Of a DNA stretch of 33,311 nucleotides, positions 10,284 through 18,413 are shown piece by piece. Position 1 is the first letter of the stretch. Every line of letters starts with the position of its first letter. Source of the stretch: Acidithiobacillus ferrivorans (GTDB taxonomy: Bacteria > Pseudomonadota > Gammaproteobacteria > Acidithiobacillales > Acidithiobacillaceae); NCBI GenBank assembly GCA_018853935.1, contig JAAOMR010000207.1, forward strand, positions 1 through 33,311, given 5' to 3'. A program made the translations under genes and the position numbers. The notes under the pieces are model-generated. The model did not search any database. It had not been told where the DNA came from and saw nothing but the letters and a program-made list of their open reading frames with translations.

Positions 10284-11228
10284 TCAGTCGATACGCTGGT
10301 GGGTACGGACCCGGCGCAGGATGCCGTCGTGACCGGAAATGACCAAGCTCTCGCTCTCTACGAAATAGTGGGAACGGGTTACACCATCGAGGATGTCGCC
10401 GGAAGTCAGGCCAGTAGCCACGAACAGCACGTCATCGCTAGACACCAGCTCATCGCGGCTCAACCACTGCCCGGCTTTGAGACCGGCGGCGGCGATGGCT
10501 TCGGCTTCACCGGGCTTCTGCGGCGACAGGCACCCAAACATGTCGGCACCCATGGCACGGGCGGCGCAGGCGGAAATGACGCCTTCCGGGGTGCCGCCGA
10601 TGCCCATCATGGCGTCCACCTTGGTGCCGAGGGCGGCCATGATGCCACCGCTGACATCACCGTCCGTCTGTAAACGCACGGTAGCACCGGCCGCCTGGAT
10701 CTCGCGGATCATGGCTTCGTGGCGGGGCTTCTTGAGCAGAAAAATGCGCAACTCGCGGACCTCTTTACCGAGGGCACGGGCCAGATCGTGGAGCTTGTCC
10801 TTCATCGGTGCGGTAGGATCAATTTTACCGCGGGCCGGGGCCGGGACAATCAGTTTGTCCATATAGTAGGCCGGACCGGGCTGGAACATGCTGCCTTTAG
10901 GGGCTGCCGCCAGTACGCAGATCGAGCCGGGCATGCCCTGAGCCAGGAAGGTAGTGCCTTCGACGGGGTCAACCGCAATCTCTACTTCCGGGCCGGTACC
11001 CGAGCCTACCACCTCACCGTTATAGAGCATGGGGGCTTCGTCTTTTTCACCTTCACCGATGATGACCAGGCCACGCATGGGGACCTGGGCAATGGCGGAA
11101 CGCATGGCATCTACTGCAGCACCGTCGCCGAGTTCCTTTTCCCCCCGACCGATCCAGCTGCTGGCGGCGCGGGCCGCAGATTCAGTAACGGGAAGCAGGG
11201 ACAATGCGAGATTACCAATGGAGGCCAT
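10284..11228 (-). CDS. glpX: Fructose-1,6-bisphosphatase, class II (GlpX type)
   Basis: A 314-residue phosphatase hydrolysing fructose-1,6-bisphosphate, and often sedoheptulose-1,7-bisphosphate in autotrophs. The family is seen in GEGEKDEAPMLY with metal-binding acidic residues, the phosphatase-fold motif VDPVEGT (near 87-93), TDGDVSGGI and GIGGTPEGVISA. Length is normal. AAGGAA lies just upstream of the ATG. In Calvin operons this role is cbbF. No separate SBPase gene is seen, so a dual-specific enzyme is the simple inference. It sits between the suhB-like gene and transketolase. Confidence 0.95.
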   Translation of the reverse strand: MASIGNLALSLLPVTESAARAASSWIGRGEKELGDGAAVDAMRSAIAQVPMRGLVIIGEGEKDEAPMLYNGEVVGSGTGPEVEIAVDPVEGTTFLAQGMPGSICVLAAAPKGSMFQPGPAYYMDKLIVPAPARGKIDPTAPMKDKLHDLARALGKEVRELRIFLLKKPRHEAMIREIQAAGATVRLQTDGDVSGGIMAALGTKVDAMMGIGGTPEGVISACAARAMGADMFGCLSPQKPGEAEAIAAAGLKAGQWLSRDELVSSDDVLFVATGLTSGDILDGVTRSHYFVESESLVISGHDGILRRVRTHQRID

Positions 11229-11283
11229 GGGGTTTTTCCTTCAGTGATGGATTAGTAGAAGACAGTAATCGTTTTAGCATAAA

Positions 11284-12099
11284 TCAAAGGGCTGCATTTG
11301 GGAACTCGGCGGCGGTTTCCAGCCATCGTCTCCAGCTTTCGTGGAGTTGGGGGTCGAGGGTGGCGAGGATGGAGCGTGGTGGCAGATCGCTTTCCCTCAG
11401 GCCGTCGCCATTAAGTTGCGTGGCTCGCCCGCCTGCCTCATCGAGAATCAGGGCACCCGCAGCGCGATCCCAGAGTTGCTGGGCGCCATGCAGATAAAAA
11501 TGATAGCGGCCAGCGGCCAGCCAGCACCATTCCAGGACGGAGGCACCGAAGTTGCGCTGACTGTGAAAGGGGCGCTCGTCAATCAGGCGCAGGGCGAGGG
11601 GGCGGTTGAGTCTTTTGTAGTCGACGACCCCGACACAGTGTTGGAGCTTCGGTGCCTGGCGCGCCACCAGGGGCACGCCATCCATGCATGCACCAGCGCC
11701 CTGTGCTGCGGAGAAAAGCTCGGCGCGCACTGGATCGTACACCCAGCCAAGCATGGACCGCCCGCCTTGCAGCAAGGCCAGGGAAATGCCGAACACCGGG
11801 ACACCGGCGGCAAAGTTGCTGGTGCCGTCGAGGGGATCCAGACACCAGAGCATATCCGCCTCCTGTAACAGGCGGGCTTGTTCGGCAAGGCTCATTTCTT
11901 CGCCAAGCAGGGGAATATCGGGATAACGGGCGGCGAGCATGTCCTGCAAAAAATTCTGGCTATCAATATCGGCGCTGGTGACGATGCTGCCATCGGGTTT
12001 GCGGTTGGCGCTGACGGTGTGGAAACGGGGTAGAATGAAGCGTTCGGCACTGGTGCGCAGCAGTTTGCCCACCCATTGCTGATCGATTTCTGGTGTCAT
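11284..12099 (-). CDS. Inositol-monophosphatase-family phosphatase (SuhB/CysQ-like)
   Basis: A 271-residue lithium-sensitive-type phosphatase. All three family motifs are present: GEE (66-68), DPLDGTSNF (88-96, metal-binding aspartates) and WDRAAG near residue 211. Members hydrolyse inositol phosphates, PAP, or sometimes fructose-1,6-bisphosphate. The gene is second in the carbon operon and directly upstream of FBPase, which suggests a sugar-phosphate or regulatory role; the real substrate is unknown. GGAGA precedes the ATG at 12099. It is probably the suhB-like gene of this operon type, but is not necessarily the functional equivalent of E. coli SuhB. Confidence 0.88.
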   Translation of the reverse strand: MTPEIDQQWVGKLLRTSAERFILPRFHTVSANRKPDGSIVTSADIDSQNFLQDMLAARYPDIPLLGEEMSLAEQARLLQEADMLWCLDPLDGTSNFAAGVPVFGISLALLQGGRSMLGWVYDPVRAELFSAAQGAGACMDGVPLVARQAPKLQHCVGVVDYKRLNRPLALRLIDERPFHSQRNFGASVLEWCWLAAGRYHFYLHGAQQLWDRAAGALILDEAGGRATQLNGDGLRESDLPPRSILATLDPQLHESWRRWLETAAEFPNAAL

Positions 12100-12122
12100 G
12101 GGCGTTGTCTCCGGTACGCGTC

Positions 12123-12566
12123 TTAGTGCTCAGCCTCTGGGTTTGGGTCCCGACGCAGCTGGGTATCCAGAGCGATCACTTGGGCAGAGTGGCGCCTTTT
12201 TTCTGCGGACTTTTTGACGGCGTTGTTCAAGGCCTGATGAAATTCCATGGGCAGGCGGCGCAGGATCTCTTCTCCTTCCGGGCTGAAAAGATCCATTTGA
12301 CAGGTCACGCCCTCGTGCAGGTCGTCCCGGGACTGGGTGGCGAAGTGGTGCCAAACGCTGACCGCAATGCGCCCGCCGATGTAGTCGCAGAACACCCACT
12401 CCCGCTCCATCAGGATGGCCATGACTGAGACGTAGCGCAAGGGGATGAAAACGGGACCCGGGGCGGCATGTTGCAGAATGAGGGCCTGATTGTAAATCCA
12501 GGCCGGAACCAGCCCGGGCCGTGTCTGCCAGACGGGGGGGCGACGGCAATCGGTGTCTTTGATCAT
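12123..12566 (-). CDS. Protein of unknown function, first gene of the carbon operon
   Basis: A 147-residue, probably cytoplasmic protein with no signal peptide or membrane segment. I do not recognise a family. The middle is rich in aromatic residues (REWVFCDYIGG, VSVWHHFA), and the C-terminal third is charged and helical. It is the promoter-proximal gene of the CBB operon, 23 nt before the suhB-like gene, so it is co-expressed with carbon fixation. The start at 12566 has only a weak ribosome site (GGGTGA). Divergent rsmE begins about 70 nt away. The overlapping frame 12130-12588 is a shadow of this gene. Confidence 0.75.
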   Translation of the reverse strand: MIKDTDCRRPPVWQTRPGLVPAWIYNQALILQHAAPGPVFIPLRYVSVMAILMEREWVFCDYIGGRIAVSVWHHFATQSRDDLHEGVTCQMDLFSPEGEEILRRLPMEFHQALNNAVKKSAEKRRHSAQVIALDTQLRRDPNPEAEH

Positions 12567-12590
12567 GTGTCACCCACGCCAGCGTCACGA

Positions 12591-12599
12591 TGATATAAT
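12591..12599 (+). promoter_or_regulatory. Extended -10 promoter for rsmE
   Basis: TGATATAAT is a perfect TGn-TATAAT extended -10. It would start transcription around 12606, leaving a leader of 16-28 nt before the candidate rsmE starts. No good -35 is needed for this class, and none is seen. Confidence 0.5.
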
Positions 12600-12622
12600 C
12601 CCACCCGTGTTCTCCTGCTCAA
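12593..12622 (-). promoter_or_regulatory. Candidate sigma-70-like promoter of the CBB operon
   Basis: On the minus strand TTGAGC (12622-12617) and TTATAT (12598-12593) are separated by 18 nt, upstream of the first operon gene at 12566. The element overlaps the divergent rsmE promoter, so the two may compete. A LysR-type CbbR site (T-N11-A) may exist here but I could not single one out. Confidence 0.35.
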
Positions 12623-12633
12623 TGTCAGACCCT

Positions 12634-13362
12634 ATGCCACGCATTCACTTATACGCCGATTCCAATCTCCCTGAAAGCGGGCCTTTTTTGCTTCCCGCCG
12701 GGCCCAGTCACCATTTGCTCAAGGTGTTGCGCGCCCGAAATGCGCAGCCACTTACCTTGTTTAATGGGGATGGTGCTGTCTATCACGCCACTCTGGTCGG
12801 GGTGTCTTCAGGGGTGGCGTTGCTGGAGCTTGCTGGGCGTCGCCTGCAGGTGTCGCTCTCGCCCTTGGCCATTCAGGTCTTTTTGCCCCTGACCCGGGGA
12901 GAGCGCTGGGATTGGAGTTTGCAGAAGGCGGTAGAACTTGGGGTGCGGCGGATTCAACCGGTGGCCTGCCGCCATGGGGTAGTGCAACTGAGTGAAGCGC
13001 GCGGGGAGAAGCGTCTGGCGCGCTGGCGGGACATCGTCATTGCTGCCTGTGAGCAAAGTGGCGCCACGACCATCCCGGAGCTGGCCCCACCTCTGGCGTT
13101 GGCAGCGGCCTGGGATGCCGTGCGCGGAACGCCCTTGGTCCTCGACCCGGAGGGCAGCGCGCGCTTCGTCAGCATAGAAAGTCATCCGGGGCCGGAGATT
13201 ACCTTGCTCAGTGGCCCTGAGGGTGGGCTGGCAGCGGAGGAGGTGGCCGCCGCGCGGGCCCACGGCTTTCGCTTGTTGCGCATGGGACCGCGCATTCTGC
13301 GCGCGGAGACCGCGGCCATCGCCGCCATCGCCGTCGCCCAGGCGTTGTGGGGCGATCTCTGA
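12634..13362 (+). CDS. rsmE: 16S rRNA m3U1498 methyltransferase RsmE
   Basis: A 242-residue SPOUT-family enzyme methylating N3 of U1498 in 16S rRNA. The N-terminal PUA-like domain starts MPRIHLYAD. The C-terminal knotted domain has the SAM-binding signatures LSGPEGGLAAEE and RILRAETAAIAA. An upstream in-frame ATG at 12622 (four codons earlier) is also possible; neither has a clear ribosome site. The frame is open to 12553, but the start there precedes the likely promoter at 12591-12599. Its stop lies 10 nt from the convergent corA stop. Confidence 0.95.
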   Translation: MPRIHLYADSNLPESGPFLLPAGPSHHLLKVLRARNAQPLTLFNGDGAVYHATLVGVSSGVALLELAGRRLQVSLSPLAIQVFLPLTRGERWDWSLQKAVELGVRRIQPVACRHGVVQLSEARGEKRLARWRDIVIAACEQSGATTIPELAPPLALAAAWDAVRGTPLVLDPEGSARFVSIESHPGPEITLLSGPEGGLAAEEVAAARAHGFRLLRMGPRILRAETAAIAAIAVAQALWGDL

Positions 13363-13372
13363 GTCGCCCCCG

Positions 13373-14338
13373 TCAGATCCAGCCCGTCTTCTTGAAGTGT
13401 CGATAAAGATAAACGGCGCAACTGGCCATGATGAGCAAAGCCAGCGGGTAACCGAACTTCCAGTGTAATTCCGGCATGTACTTAAAGTTCATGCCCCAGA
13501 TGCCCGTAAAAATGGTGGTGAGCACCAGGATGGCACCCCAGGCGGCGAGTTTTTTGTTAACTTCCCCGTGGTCAATGGTGATGAGGGAGAGATTCACCTG
13601 AATGGCGGTGGAAATGGTGTCGCGCATGGAGTCCAACTGGCTGTTGAGCAGCATGATGTGGTCATGGACATCGCGGAAGTAGTTTTCGGCATCGCCCACC
13701 AGCGCCGGAACCCGGCCCCCGTAGAGTTTGCTGAAACCATCGGCCAGGGGCAGGAGGGCGTGACGCAGCACGTTGACCTTGTATTTAATATCGTAGAGCC
13801 GCTCCATGTTTTTGCGGGTTTCCTGATTATGAAACATGGCGGTTTCCAGTTGTTCCAGTTCATCATCCAGGGCATCTACTACGGGGAAGAAGAGATCCAC
13901 AACGGCGTCCGAAAGGGCATACATCACATAGACAGAGCCATATTTGAGCAGATGCGGTTCCCGTTCCGCGCGTTCGCGCACCCCCAGTAAGGTCTGTTCG
14001 CAGTTCTGGCGTACCGAAAGCACGAAATCGGGTCCGACAAAAATGCTGATCTGACCGATATGCACCTCCCCGCCATGGTAGGCCGGCACTTGCAGGTAGG
14101 CAAAAAGGTGCTCGTCATACTCCTCGACCTTGGGCCGCTGTATCCCGTTAAAGACATCCTCTACCGCCAGTTCATGCAGCCCGAACTGCTTCTGCATGGC
14201 GCGCAATTCTGCTTCGCTGGCATCTTGCAGCGCCACCCAGACAAAGTTACCGGGTTGGTGTAAGTGCGCTGAAATCTCTTCGAGAGGAATATCCGCTTGT
14301 TTGCGACCATCGTTATACACTACGCAGTTGATGAGCAT
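13373..14338 (-). CDS. corA: CorA-family magnesium/divalent-cation channel
   Basis: A 321-residue inner-membrane cation transporter. A large N-terminal cytoplasmic domain with a long helical region is followed by two C-terminal membrane helices. The selectivity signature GMN is at residues 282-284, ending the first helix, with MPEL in the periplasmic loop and a basic C-terminus (RHFKKTGW). CorA forms pentamers that admit Mg2+, sometimes Co2+ or Ni2+. GAGGA precedes the ATG. The upstream leader contains a terminator-like hairpin on the same strand, suggesting regulation by attenuation. The gene converges with rsmE. Confidence 0.95.
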   Translation of the reverse strand: MLINCVVYNDGRKQADIPLEEISAHLHQPGNFVWVALQDASEAELRAMQKQFGLHELAVEDVFNGIQRPKVEEYDEHLFAYLQVPAYHGGEVHIGQISIFVGPDFVLSVRQNCEQTLLGVRERAEREPHLLKYGSVYVMYALSDAVVDLFFPVVDALDDELEQLETAMFHNQETRKNMERLYDIKYKVNVLRHALLPLADGFSKLYGGRVPALVGDAENYFRDVHDHIMLLNSQLDSMRDTISTAIQVNLSLITIDHGEVNKKLAAWGAILVLTTIFTGIWGMNFKYMPELHWKFGYPLALLIMASCAVYLYRHFKKTGWI

Positions 14339-14371
14339 CCGTTCAGTCCTCAGATGGGAATGACCTGCCTT

Positions 14372-14408
14372 AAAAAAACAGGCCGGAGATATAAGCCCTG
14401 TCTCCGGC
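14372..14408 (-). terminator. Intrinsic terminator-like hairpin in the corA leader
   Basis: On the minus strand GCCGGAGA (14408-14401) pairs perfectly with TCTCCGGC (14389-14382) across an 11-nt loop. CTG and seven U residues follow. It stands 34 nt upstream of corA and downstream of no same-strand gene. It therefore either ends an unannotated small RNA starting around 14450-14570 or is a leader attenuator of corA. An 8-nt pair ATGGGTGT/ACACCCAT further upstream suggests more structure. Confidence 0.6.
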
Positions 14409-14519
14409 AGAAAGTGAGCCGCCGATGGGTGTCGACGGCCCCATGATACTACGCCTCAGACCTGCGGTTACACCCATGCCCCGCACCGGAGCCCCTGCCG
14501 GAATAGTCGCTCGCGGCGG

Positions 14520-14546
14520 TTGACAGGGCGGGCGGCAGGATAGAAC
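14520..14546 (+). promoter_or_regulatory. Candidate promoter of ispH
   Basis: A perfect TTGACA (14520-14525) is followed after 15 nt by TAGAAC (14541-14546). The spacing is short but tolerable. Transcription would start near 14553, about 25 nt before the ispH ATG. Confidence 0.4.
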
Positions 14547-14577
14547 ATCGAAGCAGATTAATTTTGGGAATCTCAGC

Positions 14578-15531
14578 ATGGACATTTTGTTAGCGAATCC
14601 GCGTGGATTTTGCGCCGGAGTTAATCGGGCGATCCAGATTGTCGATCGTGCGCTGGAGCTTTTTGGTGCGCCCATCTATGTGCGGCATGAGGTCGTTCAC
14701 AACCGTCATGTCGTCGAAGATCTGCGCGCCCGTGGCGCCATCTTTGTCGAAGAGTTGGATGAGGTGCCTGATGCGGCGACGGTGATCTTCAGCGCCCATG
14801 GCGTGCCCATCACGGTTCGCCAGAACGCGGCGGCAAGAGGGCTGAGTGTCTTTGACGCCACCTGCCCACTGGTGACCAAGGTGCATATGGAAGTTAAGAA
14901 ATACAGTCGGGACGGTATGGAGATGGTGCTCATCGGTCACGCCGGCCATCCGGAGGTGGAGGGCACCATGGGTCAGGTCGCGGAGGGCATGATGTATCTG
15001 GTTTCCAATGTCGCCGATGTGGCGACCCTGGCGCCCCGCAACCCGGAGCGGCTCGCTTACATTACCCAGACGACCTTGAGCATGGACGACACCGCTGAAG
15101 TGATTATTGCCCTGCGTGCGCGCTTCCCGCTGATTGAAGGGCCGAAGAAAGATGATATTTGCTATGCGACCCAGAACCGGCAGGATGCGGTGAAGTCGCT
15201 GGCGCCCGGCGTCGATATTCTGCTGGTGGTGGGCGCGCCGAACAGCTCCAACTCCAGCCGCTTAGCGGAATTGGGTACCCGGCTGGGGACACCGACGCAT
15301 CTTATTGAGGATGCGCAACAACTGCGCCGCGAATGGTTTGACGGGGTGGAGAAAATCGGTATCAGTGCCGGAGCGTCGGCACCGGAAAGCCTGGTACAGG
15401 AGATTATCGACACCCTCCAGAGCTGGGGCGCGCGGATTCCGAAAGAGACGCCTGGTGTAGAGGAGAAAGTCACTTTCAGTCTGCCCTTGGCGCTGGTGCA
15501 GGCGCAACCGCGACGGGAAAACGCCTCCTGA
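14578..15531 (+). CDS. ispH: 4-hydroxy-3-methylbut-2-enyl diphosphate reductase
   Basis: A 317-residue iron-sulfur enzyme catalysing the last step of the MEP isoprenoid pathway, from HMBPP to IPP and DMAPP. The three conserved cluster cysteines are present: C12 in GFCAGV, C96 in DATCPL and C195 in DICYATQ. So are the active-site H41, H74, H124 and E126 (HPEVEGT) and the SNSSRL segment. GGGAA lies upstream of the ATG. Length is typical. It is also known as lytB. It is transcribed alone and converges with rmuC. Confidence 0.97.
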   Translation: MDILLANPRGFCAGVNRAIQIVDRALELFGAPIYVRHEVVHNRHVVEDLRARGAIFVEELDEVPDAATVIFSAHGVPITVRQNAAARGLSVFDATCPLVTKVHMEVKKYSRDGMEMVLIGHAGHPEVEGTMGQVAEGMMYLVSNVADVATLAPRNPERLAYITQTTLSMDDTAEVIIALRARFPLIEGPKKDDICYATQNRQDAVKSLAPGVDILLVVGAPNSSNSSRLAELGTRLGTPTHLIEDAQQLRREWFDGVEKIGISAGASAPESLVQEIIDTLQSWGARIPKETPGVEEKVTFSLPLALVQAQPRRENAS

Positions 15532-15568
15532 CACTGTATTGTCCCGCTTCCGGGTGGGTTGTTGTAAG

Positions 15569-17107
15569 TTAGCGTCGCTCCGGGAGCGGGTCCGTAGTCT
15601 CTGCGCCAATGATCTCATCAGCCTGAAGGAGGCGCGGGGCCAGTTCCACGGGTTCTATGACGGGCATTTCTTTGTTATCCGGTGCGGCTTTGAGGTCGCG
15701 GAATTTGCGCGCCGAGATCAGCACACGGCCTTCCAGCGATCCGGTCGCTTTGTTGTAAGCTTCTACCGCCTGGCCCAGCCCCTTACCTACCCGCGTCCAG
15801 TGACCCGCCAACGTGCTCAGGCGATCATAGAGTTCTTTGCCAAGATCACTGATCGCTCGGGCGTTCTCGGCCAAGGACTCCTGCCGCCAGCCATAGGCCA
15901 CCGCGCGCAGCAAGGCAATGAGGGTGGTGGGGCTGGCCACGATCACCTTCTGCTCTACCCCGTATTCAATGAGCGACGGGTCTTCCTGGAGGGCGGCGCT
16001 AAAAAATACCTCGCCGGGCACAAAAAGAACGACAAACTCCGGGGTCGGTTGAAACTGTTCCCAGTAGGATTTTTTACTGAGTTGGGTCATGTGGGTGCGT
16101 AATTCGCTGGCATGCTTGTGCAGGAAATGGGCACGTTTTTGTTCGTCGTCCGTTTCCATGGCTTCCAGGTAGGCATTCAGAGGGGCCTTGGCGTCGACGA
16201 CGATGCGTTTGCCGCCGGGCAGTCGTACCACGAGATCAGGGCGCTGCTGGCCGTTATCGGTGGCAACGCTTTCCTGCTCAGTGAAGTCGCAATAAGCCAG
16301 CATGCCGGCCATTTCGACGACACGCTTGAGCTGCATTTCGCCCCAGCGACCCCGGGCGGCGGGCTGGCGCAGCGCCTTCACCAGCGCGGCGGTCTCCTGG
16401 TGCAGGCGCGGCAAGTGGTCTTGTACGAGACCGCGAATTTGCTCATTGAGGGCGCTGTAGGCATCGACGCGGGTTTTTTCCATGGCGTCGATGCGGGTGC
16501 CCACTTTCTCCAGAGACTCACGGATAGGCTCCACCAGTTGTCCCACGGCTTTTTGGCGGCCCTCCCAATCGGTTTTTGCACTTTCCTGGAAACGCTCCAG
16601 ATTCTCCCGTGCCAGTTCGAGGAAGGACTGGTTGTTGCGGCGTAGGGCTTCGGCAGAGAGGGACTGGAAGGCATCGCCGAGACGCTGGCGGGCATCGTCC
16701 AGGAGTGCCAGTTTTTCGTTGCCGCGCAGGCGTTCCTGCTCCAGCCGTTCACCGAGTTCCGCCAACTGGCCCTGGAGGGCGGCTAACTCTGTTTGCAGGC
16801 AAGAGGCATGGTTGCGCTCCGCCACCAAGGCATTTTCGAGTGCCGGGATACGGCGGCTTTCCGCTTCGGCACCGGCTCTATGTTCACTTTCATGGCGGAG
16901 GATTTCCTGTTGTTCCTGAGCCTGTTGTCGCAGTGCACTTATTTCACGCTGCAGGCTGTCCACCTGAGCGGCACTGGCTTGCTTGCCTTCCCGAAGGGCC
17001 TCGCTGATATCGTGTTGGCGCTGGATCATGCTGCGCGCTATCAGTCCAGCCACAAACAGCCCGAGCATCACGCCGACAATGAGATACAACAGATTTTCCC
17101 AGATCAA
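15569..17107 (-). CDS. rmuC: RmuC-family DNA recombination protein
   Basis: A 512-residue protein with an N-terminal membrane helix (residues about 4-25), a long coiled coil (about 30-200), and a C-terminal RmuC domain with a nuclease-like fold. Conserved pieces are [40 protein letters not shown] and [13 protein letters not shown]. coli RmuC limits inversion at short inverted repeats. The start is TTG at 17107, supported by an AGGA ribosome site 8 nt upstream and by the membrane helix beginning right after it. It lies downstream of mscL on the same strand with a 131-nt gap. Confidence 0.93.
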   Translation of the reverse strand: MIWENLLYLIVGVMLGLFVAGLIARSMIQRQHDISEALREGKQASAAQVDSLQREISALRQQAQEQQEILRHESEHRAGAEAESRRIPALENALVAERNHASCLQTELAALQGQLAELGERLEQERLRGNEKLALLDDARQRLGDAFQSLSAEALRRNNQSFLELARENLERFQESAKTDWEGRQKAVGQLVEPIRESLEKVGTRIDAMEKTRVDAYSALNEQIRGLVQDHLPRLHQETAALVKALRQPAARGRWGEMQLKRVVEMAGMLAYCDFTEQESVATDNGQQRPDLVVRLPGGKRIVVDAKAPLNAYLEAMETDDEQKRAHFLHKHASELRTHMTQLSKKSYWEQFQPTPEFVVLFVPGEVFFSAALQEDPSLIEYGVEQKVIVASPTTLIALLRAVAYGWRQESLAENARAISDLGKELYDRLSTLAGHWTRVGKGLGQAVEAYNKATGSLEGRVLISARKFRDLKAAPDNKEMPVIEPVELAPRLLQADEIIGAETTDPLPERR

Positions 17108-17238
17108 AAGCCGGTCCTACAGGTTAGAAAAAGCAGTTTGAGAATACGCGAAGCGGGGCGTCAAAGCGATGGCCCACAAGCAGTGGGCAAAAACGGAGCC
17201 AGAATACCCGGCGGAGCGGGTACTCATGCGCTGCGGTT

Positions 17239-17694
17239 TCAGGACCCCAGTTGCGAGGTACAGTTGGGACAGCGTGTGGCTGCCAGAGGGATCGTCGATG
17301 CACAGAAAGGGCAGGTTTTGGTAGTAACGGCAGTAGCAGGTCTGGTGTAAAGCTTGTTGATGATTCGCACCATGGAAAAAATAACCAGCGCAATGATAAA
17401 GAAGCTGATCAGTGACATGAGAAAGAGGCCGTAATTCACGGTCACGGCGCCCGCCTTCCTGGCGGCCTCCAGAGTCAGGTAGGGGCCGGGAACGGTGCCA
17501 TCCTTTAACACGATATAGAGGTTTGAAAAGTCGACTTTGTCGAGCAACATGCCGATAGGCGGCATGATCAGGTTGCTGACTAATGACGTCACAATGGCGG
17601 AAAAGGCCGTGCCAATAACAAAGGCAACAGCCAAATCAATGACATTGCCGCGCTGCAAAAATATTTTGAAGTCCTTGGCGAACGCTTTGAGCAT
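17239..17694 (-). CDS. mscL: Large-conductance mechanosensitive channel with C-terminal zinc ribbon
   Basis: A 151-residue inner-membrane channel that releases solutes on hypo-osmotic shock. The N-terminal helix MLKAFAKDFKIFL leads into TM1 (RGNVIDLAVAFVIGTAF, with the pore glycines), a periplasmic loop, and TM2 (LISFFIIALVIFSMV). The usual C-terminal bundle helix is replaced by a four-cysteine ribbon: C128, C131, C142, C145 in CPFC-x10-CPNC spacing. Similar ribbons occur in some other bacterial MscL proteins. ATG 17694 is chosen over the in-frame GTG at 17703 because AAGGTGAT is correctly spaced only for the ATG. Confidence 0.95.
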   Translation of the reverse strand: MLKAFAKDFKIFLQRGNVIDLAVAFVIGTAFSAIVTSLVSNLIMPPIGMLLDKVDFSNLYIVLKDGTVPGPYLTLEAARKAGAVTVNYGLFLMSLISFFIIALVIFSMVRIINKLYTRPATAVTTKTCPFCASTIPLAATRCPNCTSQLGS

Positions 17695-17758
17695 GGTAAT
17701 CACCTTTGATGAGGGTCGACTATTTTCGTGGCTAGTTTCTTAAAATCCCATTGTCCGT

Positions 17759-17787
17759 AGCATAACCAATGCGCCTAAAGTTGAAAA
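17759..17787 (-). promoter_or_regulatory. Candidate mscL promoter
   Basis: TTTTCA (17787-17782) and TATGCT (17764-17759) are 17 nt apart on the minus strand, each matching consensus at four of six positions. The leader to ATG 17694 would be about 58 nt. Confidence 0.35.
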
Positions 17788-17814
17788 CAACCATCACTTA
17801 TGAAACGTCATTGA

Positions 17815-18330
17815 TTAACGTCGGCAGAATTGATTGATGGCGTTTTTGCTGTTGTCCATCTGCTGGTGGCCAGACGCCGCGGTGCAGGCCTTTTGACCGT
17901 TCTGACAAGTAATAGCCCACCCCTGAGTCAAATCAAAAAAATGTGCCGCCTGGGCTGCTGGGGACGCATAAGCACTTCTCTGGAGAAGCGGCGCCAGGGC
18001 ATGGAAATAACGGCTCTCTTCCTGTGCCCACTGGGAAACGGCTTGCCAGCAGGTGGCCTGTTCGTTGGTGGGCATTTGCGCACAACCCGTCGCGTTGCTG
18101 CGTGCATGATCGAGCGCCTGCTGCCAGTTGGAGCAGAATTGCTGTGCAGCCTCAGCGCGCTGGGCGGCGACGGCGGCGAGACGTTGCTGCGCAGCCTCGC
18201 TATTGCGATTGGCCAAAGCGGTACCGCGCGCGGCAGCGCTGGCGGTGGTGGTTGAAGAGGAAGAAGGTGGCAGGGAAGCACAGCCTGACAGGGCAAGCGT
18301 GAGGAGGAGGAAAAGTATTTTTGCGGGCAT
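17815..18330 (-). CDS. Small lipoprotein of unknown function
   Basis: A 171-residue secreted protein with a lipoprotein signal. It has a short basic start, a leucine-rich core, and the lipobox LSGC with cysteine 17 as the lipidation site. A serine/threonine/alanine-rich linker follows (about 20-40), then a glutamine- and alanine-rich helical region. Seven further cysteines in the mature part may form disulfides, which fits a periplasmic location. I do not recognise a domain. It lies between the RND pump gene and mscL on the same strand. The ribosome site is weak. Confidence 0.75.
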   Translation of the reverse strand: MPAKILFLLLTLALSGCASLPPSSSSTTTASAAARGTALANRNSEAAQQRLAAVAAQRAEAAQQFCSNWQQALDHARSNATGCAQMPTNEQATCWQAVSQWAQEESRYFHALAPLLQRSAYASPAAQAAHFFDLTQGWAITCQNGQKACTAASGHQQMDNSKNAINQFCRR

Positions 18331-18413
18331 GTGGCGAGACTCTCAGATAGTTGGCCTTCACCCGTTATATATCACAAATGGGCGATATTGCGGAGTCCGG
18401 CGCCGAGAGGTGC

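Noticed and set aside
12130-12588. Alternative minus-strand frame overlapping the unknown operon gene
   Set aside because: Composition (P, R, G rich) is typical of a shifted frame; the 12123-12566 frame looks more protein-like and is better spaced from the suhB-like gene.
14339-14577. Known riboswitch class (M-box, fluoride or yybP-ykoY) upstream of corA
   Set aside because: I could not match the conserved cores of these classes; only an unclassified structured leader is supported.
17120-17235. Hairpins between mscL and rmuC (TACCCG/CGGGTA and GCCCAC/GTGGGC) as terminators
   Set aside because: Neither stem is directly followed by a U run on the mscL strand, and rmuC could be read through from mscL.
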